From Tolypothrix brevis GSE-NOS-MK-07-07A (GTDB taxonomy: Bacteria; Cyanobacteriota; Cyanobacteriia; Cyanobacteriales; Nostocaceae): DNA of 64,000 nucleotides. A model generated the notes under the pieces. It did not search any database and was not told where the DNA came from. It worked only from the letters and a program-made list of their open reading frames with translations. A program made the translations under genes and the position numbers. Positions 26,237 to 33,000 of the stretch are shown here, one piece after another (position 1 is the stretch's first letter; each line of letters begins with the position of its first letter). The stretch is from NCBI GenBank assembly GCA_019358985.1, contig JAHHIJ010000013.1, forward strand, positions 1 through 64,000. The letters are read 5' to 3'.

Positions 26237-28378
26237 ATGAGTGTAAACTTATTTAATGCTAATTTCTATCGCTCCCTAAATTCAGACTTGGCATCAGCTG
26301 GTATAAATACAGATGCACAATTGCTTTCACACTTTCAAACGTTTGGTCTGAGCGAAGGACGCGTCTTTTCACCGGATGTCAATCTCAATTTATATCGAGC
26401 TAGTAATAGTGACTTAGCTAATTTTGACAACAAACAACTGTTTGAGCATCTTCAAACCTTTGGTATTAAAGAGGGCAGAAAATTCTCGGAGTTTTTCAAC
26501 TTTGACGTTTACAAAAGCAACAACCCTGATTTAATAGCTGCAAATGGAGTAGCAACTAACGAACAGATGTTCAACCATTTTCGAGACTTTGGTATAAACG
26601 AGGGACGGGAGGCTTCTAAATTTTTTAATGTTAATTACTACAAGAGTAATAACCCTGATTTAATAGCTGCAAAACTGACCAATAGCCAACTGCTGGAACA
26701 CTTTGAAGTATATGGTTTGAACGAAGGACGACAAGCATCTCCTACTTTCGATGTTAACTACTACTTATCAAATAATTCTGACTTACGAGCAGCTAAATTC
26801 AACAACGCTCAAGCTTTAGACCACTTCATCATTTTTGGTCAAAGAGAAGGTCGCTTAGGCTTTGACCGCGGACCAAACCTAGTTAAAGACATCTACTCAG
26901 GACCTAAGGGTCTTGATTATTACTCTGAAGGCTATAAGGGTCTTGATTCTTATTCTGAAGGCTATAAGCGTCTTGATTCTTATTTTGAAGGGTATTCTGA
27001 AGGCTATACCAATGTTAATGGCACGCTTTACTTCGCAGCCAATGACGGTATTTACGGTACAGAGCTATGGAAAAGTGACGGCACACAAATCGGCACTGTG
27101 ATTGTTAAGGATATCAATAAGTATCTTGATAGTTCGTCTCTTTCAAATTTAACCGCTTTGAATGATAAGCTTTATTTCACAGCTGATGACGGCGCTCATG
27201 GTCAAGAACTGTGGATAAGTGACGGCACAGAAGCTGGCACAAAGATAGTTAAGGACATCACCTATCGCGGCAGTTCAAATCCGGAAAATCTCACGGTTTT
27301 CAATGGCAAGCTTTACTTCACAGCCAATAATGATATTAACGGTGAAGAGCTATGGGTGACTGACGGCACACAAGCCGGCACTACGATAGTTAAGGACATT
27401 AACGCCAGTCCTCGGTATAGCTCAAATCCTGACAATCTCACTGTTGTGGGTAGCAAGCTTTACTTCACAGCTAGTGATGGTATCAACGGTGAAGAATTAT
27501 GGATGACTGATGGCACACAAGTCGGCACTACGCTGGTTAAGAACATTAACACTACCGCAGGGTTTGGCTCAAATCTTGACAATCTCACTGTTGTTGGTAA
27601 CAAGCTTTACTTCAATGCCGATGATGGTATTCACGGTGAAGAGCTATGGATGACTGACGGCACAAACACGACGCTGGTTAAGGATATTAACGCCGCCATT
27701 GAGACTGGCTCATATGCTAACTCTCTCACCGTTGTTGGTAACAAGCTTTACTTCAATGCCGATGATGGTATTCACGGTGAAGAACTGTGGATGACTGACG
27801 GTACAAACACTACGCTGGTTAAGGATATTAACACCGCCATTGAGACTGGCTCAATTGTCTACAATCTCACATCTGTGGGTAGCAAGCTTTACTTCACAGC
27901 TAGTGATGGTATCAACGGTGAAGAATTATGGATGACTGATGGTACAAACACTACGCTGGTTAAGGACATTAACACCACCGCACTGACTAGCTCAAATCCT
28001 GACTATCTCACTGTTGTGGGTAGCAAGCTTTACTTCACAGCGAATGATGGTATCAACGGTGAAGAGTTATGGATGACTGACGGCACACAAGTCGGCACTA
28101 CGCTGGTTAAGGACATTAACACCACCGCAGGGTTTGGCTCAAATCTTGACAATCTCACTGTTGTGGGTAGCAAGCTTTACTTCACAGCTAATGATGGTAT
28201 CAACGGTGATGAGTTATGGATGACTGACGGTACAGCAGCAAACACCACGCTAACTAAAGATATTTACTCTGGAGTTGGTGATTCCTACCCTGACAATTTC
28301 ACCGTTATCAATGACAAGCTGTTCTTTACAGCTGATGATGATGTCCACGGAAGAGAGTTGTGGGCAATTTCTGCCTGA
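26237..28378 (+). CDS. Large repeat protein: FGxxEGR repeats plus ELW-DGT (hyalin-like) repeats
   Basis: 713 residues. The N-terminal 210 residues hold five repeats of about 38 residues ending in FG(L/I)xEGR (HFQTFGLSEGRVFSP, HFRDFGINEGREASKFF). Then come three to four copies of a 10-residue unit (YSEGYKGLDS; 30-base DNA repeats at about 26909-27010), then ten repeats of about 45 residues with LYFTADDG, GEELWMTDGT and TTLVKDINT. The last type forms beta-propeller-like blades in secreted bacterial proteins. There is no signal peptide, as in other leaderless cyanobacterial surface proteins. Several DNA repeats are nearly identical, showing recent expansion. Adhesion or matrix role inferred. Confidence 0.75.
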   Translation: MSVNLFNANFYRSLNSDLASAGINTDAQLLSHFQTFGLSEGRVFSPDVNLNLYRASNSDLANFDNKQLFEHLQTFGIKEGRKFSEFFNFDVYKSNNPDLIAANGVATNEQMFNHFRDFGINEGREASKFFNVNYYKSNNPDLIAAKLTNSQLLEHFEVYGLNEGRQASPTFDVNYYLSNNSDLRAAKFNNAQALDHFIIFGQREGRLGFDRGPNLVKDIYSGPKGLDYYSEGYKGLDSYSEGYKRLDSYFEGYSEGYTNVNGTLYFAANDGIYGTELWKSDGTQIGTVIVKDINKYLDSSSLSNLTALNDKLYFTADDGAHGQELWISDGTEAGTKIVKDITYRGSSNPENLTVFNGKLYFTANNDINGEELWVTDGTQAGTTIVKDINASPRYSSNPDNLTVVGSKLYFTASDGINGEELWMTDGTQVGTTLVKNINTTAGFGSNLDNLTVVGNKLYFNADDGIHGEELWMTDGTNTTLVKDINAAIETGSYANSLTVVGNKLYFNADDGIHGEELWMTDGTNTTLVKDINTAIETGSIVYNLTSVGSKLYFTASDGINGEELWMTDGTNTTLVKDINTTALTSSNPDYLTVVGSKLYFTANDGINGEELWMTDGTQVGTTLVKDINTTAGFGSNLDNLTVVGSKLYFTANDGINGDELWMTDGTAANTTLTKDIYSGVGDSYPDNFTVINDKLFFTADDDVHGRELWAISA

Positions 28379-28421
28379 TTGTAATCTGTGATAGAACATA
28401 TGATTACGCCGTAGTCACTCA

Positions 28422-28476
28422 AAGCCCCTCAGACTGGAAGTCTGGGGCTATACAAACGAAGCCTGCGTAGGCAGGC
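28422..28476. repeat. AGCCCC...GGGGCT / AGCCTGCGTAGGCAGGCT double hairpin
   Basis: Two adjacent hairpins of a common intergenic repeat type (also partly at 6860-6912). It overlaps the 3' end of the tnpB fragment, so the last codons and stop of that frame come from the repeat. It may also stop transcription coming from the repeat-protein gene. Confidence 0.6.
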
Positions 28477-29187
28477 TAGAATTGATGAACTACCCCACCC
28501 TACTACGCACGTGGGTGGGGTTTCTACATCCCCACCCGTAGAGCAAAATTTTTGACGCTTCGCACGACCTAGTTGTTTCATACTTCCGGCAGACTTTCGT
28601 TTACGAGTGTCTGAAATAGAGCTAGAATCATCTGCGTCTAAGAGGTTGGTTCCCAACCCCTGTAGATTATTTGAGTACCAAAGCAACATAACTTCTGCGG
28701 ATGCAATATCACGTTGTTGATTGTATCCGCAGTTTTTGCAAAAATGAATTCGTTGATCTAAAGTTTTCTTTTCTTGATGCCCACATTTAGGGCAAGTTTG
28801 GGATGGCTTCACAATGGGTGTTGGGACTTCTACAAATAATCCACCAACATCTGACAACTTCGCTTTTAGAGCGTCCTTTATCATCCCCATTCCAACATCA
28901 AGAATCGATTTATTTAATCCAGCTTTCTGTTTCTTGCGCTTACACGAATTGGCTTTGGCACTCATTTTCTTGACTTCTAGTTTCTCAGTGACTACCGTGC
29001 TGTTACCGCTAATAATTCGTGTAGTCTCTTGGTGAACAAAGTTCTGGCGCTGGTTAGCAATTTTCCTTGAAAGTTTACTAGCTAACTTTTGTACTTTCTT
29101 CCACCTTCTAGATGCCTTGACTCTCTTTTTGAAATTGCCACAACGTTTACGACGTTTAGCCTTAAAGCTAACTTTCCTGCCTATCTT
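28429..29187 (-). pseudogene. tnpB: 5'-truncated TnpB (IS200/IS605) fragment
   Basis: The open frame starts without a start codon after an in-frame TAG near 29188. It encodes the C-terminal two thirds of TnpB: RVKASRRWKKVQKLASKLSR, then TVVTEKLEVKKM with the RuvC-II Glu, the zinc ribbon CPKCGHQ ... CKNCGYNQQRD, and the last Asp in RDIASAEVM. The first 100-150 residues with RuvC-I Asp are missing. A possible internal ATG at 28963-28965 would make a 178-residue protein of no expected nuclease activity. It differs clearly from the relic at 15935, so it is a separate element. Confidence 0.8.
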
Positions 29188-29341
29188 CTAGAAAAGAATT
29201 GTCAAAAACTCAACTGCAAAGAGTGCTTGTTTTACCTGTGGTAAAATTCAGCAATAGGGCGTTTCGTTTTTGACTCGCTTACATCCCCTCCCTGCCTTCG
29301 GCTGAGGAAGGGGAATTACGCGATGAGGTTAAATAAGTCCA

Positions 29342-30241
29342 ATGCAGAGTGATTCGGAAACACAACTTGATACAGAAGATGAACTAACTTTTTCCCATAT
29401 TCCCGTTTTAAGTCGAGAGGTAGTTGAGGGTTTAGCGGTGCATCCTGGTGGACGTTATTTAGATGCAACTGTAGGTGGTGGGGGTCACAGTCGATTAATT
29501 TTAGAAGCTGCACCAGATGCCCAATTGACGGCAATGGATCAAGATGAGGATGCTTTGATTGCCGCAAAGAAGCAATTAGGGGAGTTTCGCGATCGCATAC
29601 AATTCATTAAGAGTAATTTTGCTGCTTACAAATTTCCTCTAAGCACTTTCTCTGGTATTATCGCCGATTTGGGGGTTAGTTCTCACCATCTTGATACAGC
29701 AGAACGGGGTTTTAGTTTTCGCTCTAGCGCTCCTTTAGATATGCGGATGGATCGAGGACAATCGTTAACCGCTGCTGATATGATTAATGATTGGGATGAA
29801 ACAGAGTTAGCAAATATCTTCTTTACATACGGTGAAGAACGACTTTCGCGACGCATTGCCAGACGAATTGTGGAAAAACGCCCGTTTCACACTACCACAG
29901 AATTAGCTGAGGCGATCGCTTATTCTGTCCCCCCAAAATACCGTTATGGTAGAATTCATCCAGCTACTCGCGTGTTTCAAGCTTTACGCATTGTTGTTAA
30001 CGATGAGTTAAAGGCTTTAGAAACATTTATCGAAAAAGCTCCAGAAGCGCTTTTACCCGGTGGCAGAATTGCTATTATCAGTTTTCACAGTCTTGAAGAC
30101 CGGCTGGTAAAACACGGTTTAAGAAATTCACCTAATTTACGGGTATTGACAAAAAAGCCAATTACTGCTCAAGAAGATGAATTGGCGAATAATCCGCGAT
30201 CGCGTTCTGCTAAATTGAGGATAGCAGAAAAGAAGGATTGA
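29342..30241 (+). CDS. rsmH: 16S rRNA (cytosine(1402)-N(4))-methyltransferase
   Basis: 299 residues, the former Mra[14 protein letters not shown] and [16 protein letters not shown] form the opening and the SAM motif; [20 protein letters not shown] and [16 protein letters not shown] are diagnostic. It methylates N4 of C1402 in the ribosomal P-site. No mra/division gene follows, unlike the enterobacterial cluster. The 54 bases upstream hold the edge of a GAAGGGGAATT-type hairpin, probably left from the neighbouring IS. Confidence 0.96.
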   Translation: MQSDSETQLDTEDELTFSHIPVLSREVVEGLAVHPGGRYLDATVGGGGHSRLILEAAPDAQLTAMDQDEDALIAAKKQLGEFRDRIQFIKSNFAAYKFPLSTFSGIIADLGVSSHHLDTAERGFSFRSSAPLDMRMDRGQSLTAADMINDWDETELANIFFTYGEERLSRRIARRIVEKRPFHTTTELAEAIAYSVPPKYRYGRIHPATRVFQALRIVVNDELKALETFIEKAPEALLPGGRIAIISFHSLEDRLVKHGLRNSPNLRVLTKKPITAQEDELANNPRSRSAKLRIAEKKD

Positions 30242-30251
30242 CACTACTTGA

Positions 30252-30292
30252 AAGAGGGGGAAAGGGAAAAGGGGAAAGGGAAAAGGGGAAAA
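30252..30292. repeat. GGGGAAA heptamer run
   Basis: Tandem AGGGAAAA/GGGGAAA units just after rsmH. The same class occurs at 37919-38080, 38934-39040 and 54855-54970. Confidence 0.7.
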
Positions 30293-30418
30293 TTCTTTTC
30301 ATGAGTTATTGGTGTACACAGTTCATGATGGCTACTTATTCACAGATATAGAATCTGAAATGGTAGATACAGTAGTGATAAAATTGCTACAGTTTCAAAC
30401 TGTGCTACAACATCCAGA

Positions 30419-31228
30419 GTGAAAACTGACAGCATATTTTATCGCCTATTTCAAGAATTTCCCAGCATCTTCTTTGAACTGATTAGCAACCCTCCCGAAA
30501 CTGCAAATACTTACCAATTTTCTTCAGTTGAAATCAAGCAAACAGCTTTCAGAATTGATGGTGTATTTCTTCCCATCCAAGAAGATAATCCAATTTATTT
30601 TGTCGAAGTTCAATTTCAGTCTGATACAGAGCTTTACTCGCGTCTGTTATCAGAACTATTTTTATACTTACGTCAAAATAAACCTAAAAGTACTTGGCGC
30701 GGAGTAGTGATTTTTCCTACCAGAAACATAGATACATCTGATACCAAAGATTGCTATGAATTCTTTACCAGTCAGCGCATCAGCCGAATTTATTTGGATG
30801 AATTAGGTGAAGCTGCAACACTACCGATTGGTATTGCTACTATTAAATTAGTAGTTGAAGATGAAGAGACAGCAATTATCGCTGCTAGAGAATTAATCAG
30901 CCGAACCAAGCAAGCGGTAAATCTACAACTGCAACAGCAGTTACTAGAATTTATAGAGACAATCTTGGTTTATAAGTTTCCGAAAATGAGTCGAGAGGAG
31001 ATAGAAGCAATGTTTGGGTTAAGTGAGTTAAAGCAAACACGAGTTTATCAAGAAGGTAAAGAAGAAGGTGAGCAAGAAGGTAAACAAAAAGGTCGTGTGG
31101 AGGCAAAATTAGAAGCTATACCCAGACTGTTAGTATTAGGGTTAACTGTGGAACAAATAGCGCAAGCGTTGGATTTGGATGTTGCACAAGTCCAGCAAGC
31201 AGCAGAGCAAACACCTCCAAATCAATAA
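30419..31228 (+). CDS. DUF2887 / Rpn-like PD-(D/E)XK nuclease family protein
   Basis: 269 residues, start GTG. Family opening FYRLFQEFPSIFFELI, then the nuclease-like core: FRIDGVFLP with the first Asp and YFVEVQFQSD with the Glu-x-Gln centre, as in Rpn and related transposase-associated nucleases. The C-terminal third is charged and coiled (EEGEQEGKQKGRVEAKLEAI) and ends LDLDVAQVQQAAEQ. Members are numerous in cyanobacteria and thought to be recombination-promoting nucleases. The last 290 bases are repeated in tandem directly downstream. Confidence 0.8.
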   Translation: MKTDSIFYRLFQEFPSIFFELISNPPETANTYQFSSVEIKQTAFRIDGVFLPIQEDNPIYFVEVQFQSDTELYSRLLSELFLYLRQNKPKSTWRGVVIFPTRNIDTSDTKDCYEFFTSQRISRIYLDELGEAATLPIGIATIKLVVEDEETAIIAARELISRTKQAVNLQLQQQLLEFIETILVYKFPKMSREEIEAMFGLSELKQTRVYQEGKEEGEQEGKQKGRVEAKLEAIPRLLVLGLTVEQIAQALDLDVAQVQQAAEQTPPNQ

Positions 31229-31498
31229 CAGCAGTTACTAGAATTTATAGAGACAATCTTGGTTTATAAGTTTCCGAAAGTGAATTGAGAGGAGATAGAA
31301 GCAATGTTTGGGTTAAGTGAGTTAAAGCAAACACGAGTTTATCAACAAGGTAAAGAAGAGGGTAGTTTAGAGGCAAAATTAGAAGCTATACCCAGATTGT
31401 TAGTATTAGGCTTAACTATGGAACAGATAGCGCAAGCGTTGGATTTGGAGCTTGCACAAGTCCAGCAAGCAGCAGAGCAAACACCTCCAACTCAATAG
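31229..31498 (+). pseudogene. Tandem duplicate of the 3' end of the DUF2887 gene
   Basis: Starting at CAGCAGTTACTAGAATTTAT, two bases after the stop of the intact gene, the DNA repeats its last part almost base for base (AMFGLSELKQTRVYQ, LEAIPRLLVLGL, LDLELAQVQQAAEQT). One in-frame stop (TGA in AAAGTGAATTGAGAGG) breaks it, and 24 bases of the EEGEQEGK region are absent. An ATG at 31304 would allow a 64-residue C-terminal peptide, but no separate function is supported. Confidence 0.8.
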
Positions 31499-31643
31499 AC
31501 TGATTACTGATGATGTGGTCAACTTGATAAGTCGAAGACCTATAAGCTTCAGGAATGAGGCAATACTCGCACAAACAATCAGCGCGATCGCTTTACTTAC
31601 GGCGAAGTTCTAAACTAATATAAGGTCGAGACACTTCTTATAT

Positions 31644-31898
31644 TTACTCGGCTGTAATGTACTTATAAGCGCGTGCTTTTGCCAAAATCATTATATGCTC
31701 TAAGGTGAGAAAATGGTCTAGCTCTTTTTTTTCTTCTGGCGTCAGTTCTCCTGTTTTATGTGCGTAAACCAAATCTTCTAAACGCTCCTGCGCTGCATTT
31801 GATAGTTTAAAATCTATAACACTTTGGGGTGTAGTTCCCCCAGCAATAAAATCTATAATTTCGTCGTAGACTTTGGTTGTATTTACAGATGTGGTCAT
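31644..31898 (-). CDS. Small protein at the end of the NACHT-HicAB cluster
   Basis: 84 residues: TKVYDEIIDFIAGGTTPQSV, then LTPEEKKELDHFLTLEHIMI and AKARAYKYI. This type recurs in cyanobacteria, often next to nuclease or toxin genes, and is generally regarded as antitoxin-like, though I know no proof. It starts 25 bases after the end of hicB-1, in the same direction, so it is likely the last gene of the operon. Confidence 0.7.
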   Translation of the reverse strand: MTTSVNTTKVYDEIIDFIAGGTTPQSVIDFKLSNAAQERLEDLVYAHKTGELTPEEKKELDHFLTLEHIMILAKARAYKYITAE

Positions 31899-31923
31899 AA
31901 TCCCTCTTTCATCGAATCAATAT

Positions 31924-32148
31924 TTATGCTACTTTAAATGTCTTTGCTAAGGTTTGCGGTTCTGGTAAAGGTGTACCGTCTTCTAACGATGACTCAATGA
32001 GCATTTCTAAAACTTCTTGAGCATTCTTAACTGCTTCTTCGTAAGTGTCTCCGTGGGTATGACAAAATTCTCCCCATTCAGGAAGGCTGACAACATAACA
32101 GTTATCTTCGTCTGACCATTGAATAATAATAGTGTAGTGAGAATTCAT
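31924..32148 (-). CDS. hicB: HicB-type antitoxin, copy 1
   Basis: 74 residues: YTIIIQWSDEDNCYVVSLPE, then GDTYEEAVKNAQEVLEMLIE, the degenerate RNase-H-like HicB fold. A short C-terminus (PEPQTLAKTFKVA) replaces a DNA-binding domain, so autoregulation would need another protein. It overlaps hicA-1 by 4 bases (ATGA), with the order toxin then antitoxin normal for hicAB. Almost identical to copy 2 at 32413, apart from the middle. Confidence 0.9.
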   Translation of the reverse strand: MNSHYTIIIQWSDEDNCYVVSLPEWGEFCHTHGDTYEEAVKNAQEVLEMLIESSLEDGTPLPEPQTLAKTFKVA

Positions 32149-32372
32149 TCTTGTTCTTCCTCTTGAGCTTTTTTGATTTCTTCTAGCTTTTGAAGTGCAT
32201 TATTAACGTCTTTTTCCTGGTAAGCTTTCGCATCATTCCCATCTTTACCAGATAAAGTTACTCTACCCGGTAGCAGTTGATGAAACCAGTTAGTGTGGCT
32301 ACCTTTACCAGGTTTATAAATAAACCCTGCTTGCAGTAACAAGCTTTTGAGTTCTCTAATTTTCTTGGGCAT
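32145..32372 (-). CDS. hicA: HicA-type mRNA interferase toxin
   Basis: 75 residues with the double-stranded-RNA-binding-like HicA fold: MPKKIRELKSLLLQAGF, then GKGSHTNWFH with the catalytic His and VTLSGKDGNDAK. HicA toxins cleave mRNA and are held by HicB. The C-terminus is extended by a charged helix (KLEEIKKAQEEEQE). This copy is intact, unlike the interrupted one at 32634. Coupled to hicB-1. Confidence 0.9.
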   Translation of the reverse strand: MPKKIRELKSLLLQAGFIYKPGKGSHTNWFHQLLPGRVTLSGKDGNDAKAYQEKDVNNALQKLEEIKKAQEEEQE

Positions 32373-32412
32373 ATCCCCATATTATTCAACTTTATCGGTT
32401 CTCCTGACTTAT

Positions 32413-32637
32413 TTATGCTACTTTAAATGTCTTTCCTAACGTTTGCGGTTCTGGTAAAGGTGTACCGTCTTCTAACGATGACTCAATGAGCATTTCTAAA
32501 ACTTCTTGAGCATTCTTAACAGCTTCCTCGTAAGTATCTCCGTGGGTGCAAGGCTGCATTACACTGGTAAACTCAGGCAGCAAAACTACATAACATTGGT
32601 CTTCTTCTGACCATTGAATAATAATAGTATATTTCAT
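32413..32637 (-). CDS. hicB: HicB-type antitoxin, copy 2
   Basis: 74 residues, matching copy 1 at both ends but with a different middle (FTSVMQPCTHGDT). Its start codon overlaps the end of the broken hicA (TGA 32634-32636). With its own toxin dead, it may be an orphan antitoxin that still neutralises the neighbouring HicA, or be on the way to loss. Confidence 0.88.
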   Translation of the reverse strand: MKYTIIIQWSEEDQCYVVLLPEFTSVMQPCTHGDTYEEAVKNAQEVLEMLIESSLEDGTPLPEPQTLGKTFKVA

Positions 32638-32973
32638 TCTTCTGTTTCCTCTTCTTCCATTTTCTTTAGTTCTTCAAGTGCTTCGTTGACTTGTTTTTCT
32701 AAATACAGTTTGGCATCACTACCATCTTTGCCAGCGATGATAAGTGGGTGGAAAAAGTTATTTGTTGTCATTGCGAGCGTAACGAAGTGAAGAGAAGCAA
32801 TCGCTGAGTCTTTGCGATTGCTTCATTCCGCTTCGCTCCATTCGCAATGACAGGCTTTGGATCATTTATTTATTGGAACACTCTATCCATTTACTATGGC
32901 TTCCTTTTGCAGGTTTATAACTAAACCCTGCTTGCAACAACAAGCTTTTGAGTTCTCTAATTTTCTTGGGCAT
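32634..32973 (-). pseudogene. hicA: hicA copy 2, split by a small repeat element
   Basis: The 5' part reads MPKKIRELKSLLLQAGFSYK and AKGSHSKWIECSNK then stops (TAA). After an 87-bp inverted-repeat element the second half continues as NNFFHPLIIAGKDGSDAKLY and LEKQVNEALEELKKMEEE, ending at TGA 32634. Both halves match HicA copy 1. The frame cannot be read through, so the toxin is inactive. It starts only 27 bases after the NACHT gene, suggesting cotranscription. Confidence 0.88.
32766..32852. mobile_element. 87-bp MITE-like palindromic element inside hicA
   Basis: Ends are TGTCATTGCGA and its inverse TCGCAATGACA (the right end is ATTCGCAATGACA). Inner arms GAAGCAATCGC and GCGATTGCTTC pair. Related GCAATGACGGAAA-containing repeats lie at 41209-41300 and 63225-63315. 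It is the direct cause of the hicA disruption. Confidence 0.75.
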
Positions 32974-33000
32974 ATACTCAGCTTACATTCTCACATCCCA

